From Gammaproteobacteria bacterium (GTDB lineage Bacteria > Pseudomonadota > Gammaproteobacteria > Steroidobacterales > Steroidobacteraceae): a stretch of DNA of 64,000 bases. Location of the stretch: positions 1 to 64,000 of the forward strand of contig JANYHD010000029.1 of assembly GCA_025359205.1 (NCBI GenBank), in the 5' to 3' direction. Every line of letters starts with the position of its first letter. Position 1 is the first letter of the stretch. Made by a program: the position numbers and the translations under genes. Below the pieces are notes generated by a model. It was not told the DNA's origin and ran no database searches. It saw only the letters and a program-made list of their open reading frames with translations. Shown here piece by piece: positions 17,177 to 26,400 of this stretch.

Positions 17177-18079
17177 TCAGGAAAATCCGATGCTGGCCTC
17201 GAATGCGATCGCGGCGCTGCCCTCGATCTGTACGCTGCTGATGGCGGTACCAGCGCGGTGCATGAGCACGTTCACGGCGCCGGGCCGGCCCAGATGATGT
17301 CCCTGTCTGCCAGTGAATCCCATCCGTTCCTGGCGTTGCGGCACGAACCCGAGCGAGTGCAGGTGCATGGCGAGCAACGCGTGAGCATTGCCGCTGACCG
17401 GGTCCTCGTCGATGCCGATGGCGGGGCAGAACATGCGCGCCTCGGTATCACAATCCGGAACGGCGGGCGAGCGCGTGTAGATGAAAAAGCCGGGCGGGCA
17501 GCCATCAGCTGAAAGCGCAGCCAGCCGTGCCAGGTCCGGATGGAGTCGCGCCAGGATGGCGCCGTCGCGCACGGCAATCAGGGCGCGCGCGCCACGCTCG
17601 CCCGCGATGATGGCGGGACAAAGCGGGTCGAGATCAGCTGCTACGAGGCCGAGCGCTGCGAGCAGCGCATCGATTTTGGTGCCTGCGAACGGCCCCTGCA
17701 GCGGCGGCGGCGGCTGGCTGAAGAAATATCGCGGGCCCTGCGCACCCTCGAGGCGACCAGTCGCGAAGATGCCGTTGCGCTGTTTCTGCCGGTGGCAGGG
17801 CGGCAGTCCCAGCGCGGCGCGCACCGCCTGCACGGCGATGGTTGCATGGCCAACGAAGGCCGTCTCGGCGCGCGGCGTGAAGAAACGTACGCGCAGATCG
17901 TGGTCTGGTGCGTCGGCGGGTAGTACGAAGGCGGTGTCGCCGCCGCGCAGCTCACGGGAGATGGCCTGCAGTTCCTGCTCTTCAAGCCGCTCTGCGTCGA
18001 GTACCACGCTGGCGGGGTTGCCGGCGAATACCTGCGAGGTGAAGGCATCAACCTGGAATATGCGGACGCGCCGGGTCAT
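17177..18079 (-). CDS. PhzF-family epimerase/isomerase
   Basis: A 300-residue protein of the PhzF/YddE family, with a diaminopimelate-epimerase-like fold in two halves. The start at 18079 (MTRRVRIFQVDAFTSQVFAGNPA) is the family N-terminus; the frame is open a little further upstream. Conserved FAGNPASVV, LRFFTP-like VRFFTPRAETAFVGHAT and the second-half DEDPVSGNAH are visible. No phenazine genes are nearby, so a specific role is unknown. It is transcribed divergently from the thiamine operon and ends about 40 bases from the permease stop. Confidence 0.9.
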   Translation of the reverse strand: MTRRVRIFQVDAFTSQVFAGNPASVVLDAERLEEQELQAISRELRGGDTAFVLPADAPDHDLRVRFFTPRAETAFVGHATIAVQAVRAALGLPPCHRQKQRNGIFATGRLEGAQGPRYFFSQPPPPLQGPFAGTKIDALLAALGLVAADLDPLCPAIIAGERGARALIAVRDGAILARLHPDLARLAALSADGCPPGFFIYTRSPAVPDCDTEARMFCPAIGIDEDPVSGNAHALLAMHLHSLGFVPQRQERMGFTGRQGHHLGRPGAVNVLMHRAGTAISSVQIEGSAAIAFEASIGFS

Positions 18080-18150
18080 CGTGGGTGTGCTTGGTGATGG
18101 GAAACGCATGGTAACCCGGCGCAACCGCCGCGCCGCGGGCGATGTGCGGC

Positions 18151-18179
18151 TTGCAATGCAGGTGCAAGCCTAGGATAGT
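18151..18179 (+). promoter_or_regulatory. candidate sigma-70 promoter of the thiamine operon
   Basis: A possible -35 TTGCAA (18151-18156) is separated by 17 bases from a possible -10 GATAGT (18174-18179). Each matches four of six consensus bases. Transcription would begin near 18186, just before the aptamer. The match is modest and the call rests mainly on position. Confidence 0.35.
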
Positions 18180-18189
18180 TTGCGCTGCA

Positions 18190-18283
18190 AACCTTGGGGT
18201 GGTCCTGAATGGGGCCTGAGATGCCGGCGCTACCGGCGAACCCGTTGAACCTGATCCGGTTAGTACCGGCGTAGGGAGCAGGT
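18190..18283 (+). promoter_or_regulatory. TPP riboswitch (THI element)
   Basis: The thi-box consensus is clear: CTTGGGGTG at the 5' side, CCTGAGATG, then ACCCGTTGAACCTGATCCGG, TTAGTACCGGCGTAGGGA and a closing AGCAGGT that can pair with AACCT at the start. It lies directly before a TonB receptor gene. The receptor start codon (TTG, 18286) is three bases past the aptamer, and its likely Shine-Dalgarno GGGAG lies inside the conserved GTAGGGA. TPP binding should therefore hide the ribosome site directly and lower expression of the operon when thiamine diphosphate is plentiful. Confidence 0.95.
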
Positions 18284-18285
18284 CC

Positions 18286-20421
18286 TTGAATCAGCTAATT
18301 GGTTTTATTGCTGCAATTGCAGCCGCTGCCTCCATGTCACCGGTCGTCCTCGCGGCGCCCGCGCCGCTTGCTGCCGCCGCGACCGCGGACCCGCTCGAGG
18401 AGATCGTCATCAGCGCGGGCCTGCGCGCCATGCGGCTGCGCGAGCTGCCGCAGAGCGTCACGGTGCTCGATCGCGCCAGCCTGCAGAGCGCCGGTGTGCA
18501 GCACCTCGAGGACGTGCTCGGCCTGGTGCCGGGCCTAAGCTGGGCTTCGGGCACCTCGCGGCCTCGTTATTTCCAGCTGCGCGGCATCGGCGAGACCGAG
18601 CAGTACCAGGGCGCACCCAATCCATCGGTCGGCTTCCTGATCGACGACATCGATTTTTCCGGCGTGGGCATGCCCGCGACCCTGTACGACCTCGACCGCG
18701 TCGAAGTGTTGCGCGGGCCCGACAGCACGGTCTATGGCGCCAATGCGCTCGCGGGGCTGATCAGCCTGCGCAGCCGCGACCCGGGCAGGGCCTTCGAAGC
18801 TGGCAGCGAAGTAACCGTGGGTGACTACGGAACCGCGGCACTTGGATTCGCGGCTGGCGATGGCCGCGCTGACGGTACCGCGGGCTGGCGTGTGGCCGCA
18901 CAACGTTTCCGGAGCGATGGCTTCAGGCGCAACGCCTACCTCGGCCGCAACGATACCAACGGCTATGACGAGAGCACCGTGCGCGGCAAGCTGGTGTGGG
19001 ACCCCTTCCCGGGGACGCATGCCGCGCTGACGCTGCTGTACGCGGATCTCGTCAATGGCTACGACGCCTGGTCGGTCGACAACTCGCGCGTCACGCAGTC
19101 GAACCAGCCCGGTCTCGATGCGCAGCGCTCGAGCGGCGCCGCGCTACGTGTGAGGCATGCTACTGGCGCGGGCGAGTGGCTGAGCATCAGCAGCGCCGCA
19201 GTCTCGCACATCGACTATTCCTTCGATGGCGACTGGGGCAACGACACCTTCTGGGGCGTCAACGCGCCCTATGATTATTTCGAACAGCACCTGCGCACGC
19301 GCCGCACGCTGGCGCAGGACCTGCGCTACATCGGCGACGACACGCAGCGTCTGTTTGGCCGGCTGCGTCCCGTGGTGGGCGTGTACGTGCTGCGGCTGCG
19401 CGAGACTGATGCGCAGCTCGACACCTGGAATGATCAATACTACGTGCCCGGTCAGAGCCTGCTGTACAGCGATTACCAGGCGATCAACCTCGCGCTCTAC
19501 GGCTCGCTCGAAATGCGCGCCGGCCGGCACGGCACCCTCACGCTGGGCATGCGCTACGAGCAGCGTCGCGCGGACTATGCCGACAGCTCCGACCTGCCGT
19601 TTCCGCGCTCGCTCGATCGCATGCCGGGTGGCAATCTCTCGTGGCTGTGGGATGCAGATGCGACACGCCAGTACTACGCGACCGTGTCGCGCGGCTACAA
19701 GGCGGGCGGATTCAACATTGGCGCCGACATCGATCCCTCGCAGCGGCACTTCCGTGCCGAGTCGCTGTGGAACGCGGAGCTCGGCCTGCGCCGGCATAGC
19801 CGCGATGGCGCGCTGGCCTTGCAGGCCGACGTGTACGCGATGCGCCGCAGCGCCATGCAGGTGTACAGCTCGCGGCAGCTCTATCCGAACAATCCGGTGA
19901 GCTATGTGTTCCTCACCACCAACGCCGCACACGGCGACAACATCGGTGTGGAAAGCGAGCTGCAGTGGCGACCGGCGGCGCGCTGGACGCTGTCGGCGGG
20001 CCTGGCGCTGCAGAGCACGCGCTACCTGGGCTACGTCTCCACGGACGGCGGCAGCGCACTCGACCTGCGCGGCCGCGCCCAGGCCTACGCGCCCTCCTGG
20101 CAGTGCAATCTTGCTGCGAGCTACACGCATCCCAGCGGTGGTTTTGCGCGCCTCGACCTGCAGGCGCAGGACGGCTACTACTTCAGCGCCAGCCACGATC
20201 AGCGCGCGGCGCAGCGCACGCTCGTCAACCTGCGCGTGGGCTGGAAGCGGCGGGGCTGGACCGCGAGCCTGTGGGCGCGCAACCTGTTCGACTCCCACTA
20301 CGCCGTACAAGGGTTCTATTTTGGCGACGAGCCGCCCGTTTTTTCGACCCGACTGTACCTGCAGAACGGCGACCCGCGGCAATTGGGCGCAACCGTGAGC
20401 TACGCACTTGGCGCTCCTTAG
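18286..20421 (+). CDS. TonB-dependent receptor, probable thiamine outer-membrane transporter
   Basis: A 711-residue outer-membrane receptor. A signal peptide covers about residues 1-30. A TonB box EEIVISA comes next, then the plug domain (LPQSVTVLDRASLQSAG, DVLGLVPGLSW, RVEVLRGPDSTVYGANALAG) and a 22-strand barrel ending in an aromatic/hydrophobic C-terminus. Substrate assignment as thiamine rests on the TPP riboswitch in its leader and on the following PnuT and kinase genes, not on the protein itself. The start is a TTG spaced from a Shine-Dalgarno inside the aptamer. The end overlaps pnuT by 14 bases. Confidence 0.88.
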   Translation: MNQLIGFIAAIAAAASMSPVVLAAPAPLAAAATADPLEEIVISAGLRAMRLRELPQSVTVLDRASLQSAGVQHLEDVLGLVPGLSWASGTSRPRYFQLRGIGETEQYQGAPNPSVGFLIDDIDFSGVGMPATLYDLDRVEVLRGPDSTVYGANALAGLISLRSRDPGRAFEAGSEVTVGDYGTAALGFAAGDGRADGTAGWRVAAQRFRSDGFRRNAYLGRNDTNGYDESTVRGKLVWDPFPGTHAALTLLYADLVNGYDAWSVDNSRVTQSNQPGLDAQRSSGAALRVRHATGAGEWLSISSAAVSHIDYSFDGDWGNDTFWGVNAPYDYFEQHLRTRRTLAQDLRYIGDDTQRLFGRLRPVVGVYVLRLRETDAQLDTWNDQYYVPGQSLLYSDYQAINLALYGSLEMRAGRHGTLTLGMRYEQRRADYADSSDLPFPRSLDRMPGGNLSWLWDADATRQYYATVSRGYKAGGFNIGADIDPSQRHFRAESLWNAELGLRRHSRDGALALQADVYAMRRSAMQVYSSRQLYPNNPVSYVFLTTNAAHGDNIGVESELQWRPAARWTLSAGLALQSTRYLGYVSTDGGSALDLRGRAQAYAPSWQCNLAASYTHPSGGFARLDLQAQDGYYFSASHDQRAAQRTLVNLRVGWKRRGWTASLWARNLFDSHYAVQGFYFGDEPPVFSTRLYLQNGDPRQLGATVSYALGAP

Positions 20422-21007
20422 CGAAGCCCTGGGCGCGCTGCGCGCCAACGGGCTCGAGGCCGTGGCCGTCGCCACCGGCCTCGCCTACGTGCTGCTGATC
20501 CTGTGCCGCAATCGCCTGGGCTGGGTGGCCGGCGCCATCAGTTCGACAATCTACGTGCTCATCGCCGCGCGCTCGCGGCTGCCAATGCAGTCCGTCCTGA
20601 ATGCCTACTATGTTGTGATGGCCGTGTATGGCTGGATCAGCTGGACGCGCAACGCCGAGGAGCAGGGCGGGCGCATCTTCCGCTGGCCGCTGCGCCGTCA
20701 CCTGCTGGCGGTCATGCTCATACTGGCCGTGAGCGCGTTGAGCGCGCGCCTGCTGGCGACACTCACCCAGGACGATTGGCCGCTGCTGGATGCGGTGACG
20801 ACCTGGACGAGTTTCCTCGCCACCTGGCTGGTCGCGCGTTCGGTGCTTGAGAACTGGTGCTACTGGATTGCTGCCGACCTGATCATGGTGTTCCTGTACC
20901 TGCGGCAGGGCCATGCGCCTACGGCCGGACTGTTCGCCAGCTATATCGTCGTGGCGAGCCTGGGCTTGCGCTCCTGGCTGCGGCGTTACCGCCAGCAACA
21001 ACCGTGA
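20408..21007 (+). CDS. pnuT: PnuT, thiamine transporter of the PnuC family
   Basis: A 199-residue inner-membrane protein with about seven helices. PnuC/PnuT family sequence is visible: GLAYVLLILCRNRLGWVAGAIS, NAYYVVMAVYGWISW and ENWCYWIAADLIMVFLY. PnuC proteins import nicotinamide riboside and PnuT proteins import thiamine. The riboswitch and neighbours point to thiamine. Transport is by facilitated diffusion, with trapping by phosphorylation, which fits the kinase encoded next. The TTG start lies within the end of the receptor gene. The stop overlaps the kinase GTG start. Confidence 0.88.
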   Translation: MALLSEALGALRANGLEAVAVATGLAYVLLILCRNRLGWVAGAISSTIYVLIAARSRLPMQSVLNAYYVVMAVYGWISWTRNAEEQGGRIFRWPLRRHLLAVMLILAVSALSARLLATLTQDDWPLLDAVTTWTSFLATWLVARSVLENWCYWIAADLIMVFLYLRQGHAPTAGLFASYIVVASLGLRSWLRRYRQQQP

Positions 21008-21858
21008 ACGCGGCGGCGGAGCTGGTGCCACCGGCCGCGGCGCTGGCGCTCGTGCCCGGCCTCGAATCTGGTGCCGCGCCGATCCGTCTTGAGCGCCTCG
21101 TTGGCGGCAGCGTCAACGACAGCTGGCGTGTCGATACTTCGCAAGGCCGGTTCGTGCTGCGCGTTGATGGTCCGGTCGGGCAGCGGCCCGGCGTCGAACG
21201 CGCGCGTGAGCGCAGGATCCATGAGCTCGCGGCACGCGCCGGGCTGGCGCCGCCTGCGCTGTTGTGGGCGCATGCCGTGGGCGCGCAGGTGCGCGAGTTC
21301 CTGGAAGGCCGCGTCTGGCAGGAACACGACATGCTGCAGCCGGATCAGCTGCAACGCCTGGGCGCGCGCCTCGCGCAGCTGCACGCCATTGAGCCGCCGG
21401 GCGAAGTGGCGCCATTCGATCCGGGCGCCTATGCGCAGCAATACCTGCAGCTGATCGACACCGCGGTCACCGTGGCCGCGGATGAGCGCGCACGCGCGAG
21501 CGCGATTGCGATTGCGAACGGCGCCGCCGCCGCGGTGCGCGCCGCGGCCGCACGGGTTGCCGGCCACGGCGTGCGGCCGGCGATCATCCACGGTGACCTG
21601 ACGCACGCGAACGTGCTCGATGGCCGGCAGCTGTGGCTGCTGGACTGGGAGTACGCGCAGCGCGCTGATCCGGTCTATGACGTGGCCTGCGTGCTGGCAT
21701 ATTGCCCCGCGGCAAAGCCGCAGGCGCCGCAGCTGCTGGCCGCAGCGGGCCTGGCCGGGGAGGGCCCGCGCGGCCGCCTGGCGGATGCCATTCTCGTCTA
21801 CGAGGGCCTGACCCGGCTGTGGCACCTGGCGCGAGGCACTGGCGTCCACGTCGGCTGA
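21004..21858 (+). CDS. ThiK-like thiamine kinase (choline-kinase fold)
   Basis: A 284-residue phosphotransferase of the APH/choline-kinase family. An ATP-site strand lies near GGSVNDSWRV. The catalytic loop is HGDLTHANVL (H196, D198, N203). The magnesium-binding site is LLDWEYA (D214). Its position as third gene of the TPP-controlled operon suggests that it phosphorylates incoming thiamine, trapping it. Related enzymes act on choline or aminoglycosides, so function is inferred from context. The GTG start at 21004 overlaps the pnuT stop; the longer open frame upstream lies inside pnuT and is not used. Confidence 0.82.
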   Translation: MNAAAELVPPAAALALVPGLESGAAPIRLERLVGGSVNDSWRVDTSQGRFVLRVDGPVGQRPGVERARERRIHELAARAGLAPPALLWAHAVGAQVREFLEGRVWQEHDMLQPDQLQRLGARLAQLHAIEPPGEVAPFDPGAYAQQYLQLIDTAVTVAADERARASAIAIANGAAAAVRAAAARVAGHGVRPAIIHGDLTHANVLDGRQLWLLDWEYAQRADPVYDVACVLAYCPAAKPQAPQLLAAAGLAGEGPRGRLADAILVYEGLTRLWHLARGTGVHVG

Positions 21859-21900
21859 TCGGCAAACTAGCGCGCCCCGAACAGTCCCGTGGAGTGGTTC

Positions 21901-22218
21901 ATGCCGATGCTGCGTGTCGTCAATCGTGATGGAGTCGAATTGCAGGTCCAGGCGCCGGATGCGGGCGTGCTGATGGAGCCGTTGCGCGACATGGACGATG
22001 GCGTTACGGCGATCTGCGGCGGCATGTGCTCGTGCGCGACCTGCCATGTGTACGTGGACGAAACCTGGGTGCCGAAGCTCCCCAAGCCCATGTCCGACGA
22101 GACCGACATGATCAGGGACCTCGTGTCCTACCGCCCGGCCACCTCACGGCTCTCGTGCCAGATTCCATTGAGCGCAGCGCTCGAGGGTCTGCGCGTCACG
22201 ATCGCGCCGGACGAATAG
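21901..22218 (+). CDS. [2Fe-2S] ferredoxin, adrenodoxin type
   Basis: A 105-residue plant/adrenodoxin-fold ferredoxin. Cluster ligands are C39, C45, C48 (ICGGMCSCATC) and C86 (RLSCQI), with one extra cysteine, C43. The spacing fits vertebrate-type and bacterial P450 or Isc-associated ferredoxins. No partner reductase or P450 is encoded nearby, so its electron acceptor is unknown. The ATG at 21901 is chosen because GGAG lies six bases upstream; ATG 21907 and GTG 21889 are alternatives. Confidence 0.9.
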   Translation: MPMLRVVNRDGVELQVQAPDAGVLMEPLRDMDDGVTAICGGMCSCATCHVYVDETWVPKLPKPMSDETDMIRDLVSYRPATSRLSCQIPLSAALEGLRVTIAPDE

Positions 22219-22231
22219 GACGCGCGCAGGC

Positions 22232-22693
22232 ATGCAATCCAAACTGTTCATGGCCCTACTGATGCTCGCGGCGCTGGTGGCCGTGGTGCGCGTGTATGTG
22301 ACGGTGCGCCGCCTGCGCCAGAACCGGTCCGAGGACTGGGACGAGCGCCTGGTCAAGAACCTGCGCACGCAGGGCGGCGACCCGTTCAATCCCTGCGAAG
22401 TGGATTTCTTCTTCGACCTGCCGGACCAGGGCGCCTGCGAACAGGTGGCGGCCCTGCTCGGGGCGCGTGGTTACAGCGTTGATTTCCGCCGTGTCGATCC
22501 CGAGCGGGGCGATCGTTATACGCTGCACGCGCTCAAGTCGCAGCGCGTCTCGGTGCCTGGCATGCAGGAGACGACGCGGGAATTCGCGGCGCTGGCCGCG
22601 CAGCACAGCGGCCGCTACGACGGCTGGGCCACGGCAGGCATTACGCGTGCCGCTGCGCGCCGCGACGACAGCGGCGCCGGCAAGCGACGCTAG
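22232..22693 (+). CDS. RraB-like RNase E regulator with N-terminal membrane helix
   Basis: A 153-residue protein whose residues 35-135 match the RraB family of ribonuclease E inhibitors ([35 protein letters not shown]). E. coli RraB is soluble, but this protein starts with a hydrophobic helix ([18 protein letters not shown], about residues 6-23). It is therefore probably anchored to the inner membrane, where the RNase E degradosome also resides. Inhibition of RNase E is inferred from the family. It ends tail-to-tail with gpmA, overlapping by four bases. Confidence 0.8.
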   Translation: MQSKLFMALLMLAALVAVVRVYVTVRRLRQNRSEDWDERLVKNLRTQGGDPFNPCEVDFFFDLPDQGACEQVAALLGARGYSVDFRRVDPERGDRYTLHALKSQRVSVPGMQETTREFAALAAQHSGRYDGWATAGITRAAARRDDSGAGKRR

Positions 22694-23442
22694 GCGCGCT
22701 TCTCGGTCTGGCGGCGCACGGCTTCAGCCGCCGCCTTCACCGCCTCCGCGTCGCCCAGGTAGCGGCTGGAGCGCGCGCCGAGCTTTGCATCCAGCTCGTA
22801 CAACAGCGGGATCCCGGTGGGAATGTTCAGCTCGACAATGGCGTCTTCCGACAGCCCGTCGAGCATCTTCACCAGCGCGCGCAGGCTGTTGCCGTGAGCG
22901 ACGATCATGACGTCACGGTCGGCGCGCAGCTGCGGCGCGATGCGCTGCTCCCAGCAGGGCAGCACGCGCGCGAGCGTGTCCTTGAGCGACTCGGTCGAAG
23001 GCAGTTGCTGCGCTGGCACCTGCGCGTAGCGCCGGTCGAAGCGCGGATGACGCGGGTCGTCCGCACCCAGCGGGGGCGGCGGTGTGTCATAGCTGCGCCG
23101 CCAGACCTGCACCTGCGCGGCGCCGTATTGCGCCACGGTCTGCGCCTTGTCGAGGCCCTGCAGCGCGCCGTAGTGGCGTTCGTTGAGGCGCCAGTCGCGT
23201 TCGACCTGGAGCCACAGCAGGTCGAGCTCCTCGAGGATCAGCCATTCCGTGCGGATCGCGCGCTTGAGTACCGAGGTGTACACCATCTGCGGCACCAGCC
23301 CGGCGCGCGCAATTTCGCGTCCGGCCGCACGGGCTTCTTCCACGCCCTGGGGCGAGAGATCGACGTCGGTCCAGCCAGTGAACAGGTTCTCGAGATTCCA
23401 CGTGCTCTGGCCGTGACGCACGAGCAGCAATTTTCCGGACAC
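22690..23442 (-). CDS. gpmA: 2,3-bisphosphoglycerate-dependent phosphoglycerate mutase
   Basis: A 250-residue glycolytic and gluconeogenic enzyme interconverting 3- and 2-phosphoglycerate. The phosphohistidine motif [10 protein letters not shown] (H10), [10 protein letters not shown] and the second histidine in [10 protein letters not shown] are present. A GTG start at 23442 is preceded by AGGAG located over the stop of the glutamate dehydrogenase gene, two bases away, so the two genes are almost certainly co-transcribed. Its stop overlaps the convergent rraB-like stop. Confidence 0.96.
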   Translation of the reverse strand: MSGKLLLVRHGQSTWNLENLFTGWTDVDLSPQGVEEARAAGREIARAGLVPQMVYTSVLKRAIRTEWLILEELDLLWLQVERDWRLNERHYGALQGLDKAQTVAQYGAAQVQVWRRSYDTPPPPLGADDPRHPRFDRRYAQVPAQQLPSTESLKDTLARVLPCWEQRIAPQLRADRDVMIVAHGNSLRALVKMLDGLSEDAIVELNIPTGIPLLYELDAKLGARSSRYLGDAEAVKAAAEAVRRQTEKRA

Positions 23443-23444
23443 GA

Positions 23445-26400
23445 TTACTCCTGCTGTGAAAGATTGCGCAGCGCCTCGGCGCCGGCCATCAGCGCCGCCA
23501 AGTCAGGTGCGGCGCTGGCGCGCAGTTCGCGCAGCGTCTGGAACCACTGCTGGCCGGGCGCGCCGAGCCGCTCGATCCAGCGCGCGCGCGCGGCGCCATC
23601 GCCGGAGCGCTCGCGTAGCGCGCGTCGCGCCAGTTCCCGCTGGCCGTCGAGGCAGGCCGTATACAGCCGCTCGCGCGCCACGGCCTGCCAGCTGCCGGAA
23701 GTGCGCAGCAGGCGGATGGCTTCGGCCAGCCAGTCGATGCCGAGCGCGGCCGCCGTCGCGAAATATTGCGTGGCAACCGCGGCGAGCGGGCGACGCAGCT
23801 CGTTCGCGATTGCCGCCAGGTCAGGGGTCGCGCGCATGGAGGAAAGCGCCGCTAGGCGCGCTGCCAGCGCGGCCGGCAGTCGTGCGGCTTGCTGTTGGGC
23901 GTACAGATCCTGGTAGCGCGCGCCGGCAATGCCGGGCAGCACCGCCGGCAGCAATCGCTCCATTTCATGAAAGGCTGGCGTCAAGCGCGCGACTTCGACG
24001 CCGATGTCGACATGGCGACCGGTAGTGCGCGCCAACAGCAGGCGGCGCGTGAGCTGCTCGACATAGTCGCGCGTTGCCAGCAGCGCCTCATATTGCGCCT
24101 CCGCCGGCACGCGGTTGTCGAGCGCCTCGATGGCCACCCACAGCCCGCGCAGGCCCGCGCTGTCGCGCGCCACGGTGTACGCGCGGGCGACTGCGGCGGT
24201 GTCGGCGCCGGTCTGCGAAGCCATGCGCGTCACGAAACCCGGATCCATGCGGTTGAGGATGCTGTTGGTGGTCGCAGTCGCGATCAGTTCGCTGCGCAAG
24301 CGATGATGGGCGATGCGCTGCGCGAAGCGGCGGCGCCACCGCTGTGGGAAATAGCGCTCGAGCTCGCCGGCGAGATAGGGATCGTCGGCAACATCGGCCT
24401 CGGTCAGCGCATGGTTGAGCGCGATCTTGCCGTAGGCGAGCAGCACCGCGAGTTCCGGCCGTGTCAGGCCGCGCCCGCGCACGATGCGTTCCTCGATCTC
24501 GGTGTCGCTGGGGAGGAATTCCAGGGCCCGGTTGAGCTCGCCCTCGCGCTCGAGCAGCCGCAACAACTGCTGGTGATCGCCGAGATCGGCAGCGCTGCGC
24601 CGCTCGAGCAGGCTGATCGCCTGGCTCTGCAGGTAATTGTTGCGCAGCACCTGTTCAGCGACTTCGTCGGTGACGCTGGCCAGCAACGCGCGGCGGCGCG
24701 CCCCCGTGGGCGCCGGGCCGCCGAACTTGCCCGCCAGCATGATCTTGAGGTTCACCTCGATGTCGGAGGTATTGACGCCGGCCGAGTTGTCGACGAAGTC
24801 GGTGTTGATGCGGCCGCCGGACTGCGCGTATTCGATGCGGCCGCGTTGTGAGCAGCCCAGATTGCCGCCTTCGCCCAGCACGCGCGCGCGCAACTCGGCG
24901 CCATTGACGCGCACTGCGTCGTTGGCGCGATCGCCGATTTCGCCATGGCTCTCATCGCTGGCCTTGACGTAGGTGCCGATGCCGCCATTCCATAAAAGGT
25001 CGATACGGAGCCGGAGGATGGCCCGCACCACATCCTGCGGAGCGGCGCGCTCGTGCTCGAGCCCCAACAGGGAGCGCGCCTGCGGCGTGAGTGCCACGCT
25101 CTTTTGTGAGCGGTCGAGAATCACACCGCCCGCGGACAGGCAGCCCTGATCGTAGTTGGCCCAGCTCGAGCGCGGCAGGCGGAACAGGCGCGCACGCTCG
25201 CGCAGGCTCCGCCGCGCGTCGGGCTCAGGGTCAATGAAGATGTGCCGGTGATCGAAGGCCGCCACCAGGCGGATGTGCGGCGAGAGCAGCATGCCATTGC
25301 CGAACACGTCGCCCGACATGTCGCCGATGCCGGCGGCGGTGAAGGGCTTGCGCATGATGTCGAGGCCGAGTTCGCGGAAATGCCGCTTGACGCATTCCCA
25401 GGCGCCACGTGCCGTGATGCCCATCTTTTTATGGTCGTAGCCAGCCGAGCCGCCCGAAGCGAATGCGTCGCCGAGCCAGAAGCCGTACTCGGCCGAAATC
25501 GCGTTGGCGACATCGGAGTAGCTGGCTGTGCCTTTATCAGCCGCGACCACCAGGTATGGGTCGTCGCCGTCGCGGCGGCGCACCTGCGGTGGCGGCACGA
25601 CTGCGCCGTCGACGATGTTGTCGGTCACATCCAGCAGGCAGCGTATGTAGGACTGGTAGCACTCGAGCACTTCGCGCGCTCGCTCGTCGGGCGGCGCGCC
25701 GGCACGCAGCCGGCGGGCGACGAAGCCGCCCTTGGCGCCGACCGGTACGATGAGCGTGTTCTTGACGTGCTGCGCCTTCATCAGGCCCAGCACTTCAGTG
25801 CGGAAATCCTCCGGGCGTTCGGACCAGCGGATGCCGCCGCGCGCGATCAGGCCGCGGCGCATGTGCACGCCCTCGACGCGCGTGCCGTGCACGAAGATCT
25901 CAAAATCCGGGCGCGGCTCGGGCAGCCCGGGGATCGCGCGCGGCTGCAGCTTGAAGGCCAGCGGCCGCCCGGCGTCGCCGCCGCGGAAGTAATTGCTGCG
26001 GAGCGTGGCGAGCACCAGCGCCATGAAGCTGCGCAGGATGCGATCGTCGTCCGGATTGCGCACCTCGCTGATGGCGTGGTGCAGCCGGCGCTCGATGGCG
26101 GCGGCATCGCGCTGCGCGCGCCGGTCGGTGGTGGCCGGATCGAGGCGCCGTTCGAACAGGCGCCACAGGTCGCGGGCGATGTGCCCGTGCGCGTGCAGCA
26201 CGCGTTCCATGTAGGCCTGGCTGAACGGCAACCCGGTCTGCAGCAGGTAGCGACAGCAGGCGCGCAGCATGCGCGTCTGCGGCACCGTCAGCCCGGCACT
26301 GACGATGAGCCGGTGGAAACCGTCGCTGTCGAGCTCGCCGGCCAGCACGCCGGTGTATGCGATGTTGAGCTGCGTCTCGAGTGCCTGGCCGTCGGCCGCG

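Noticed and set aside
21889-22218. Ferredoxin as part of the isc locus
   Set aside because: It is 23 kb from iscS, beside unrelated genes, and its motif also fits P450-type ferredoxins.
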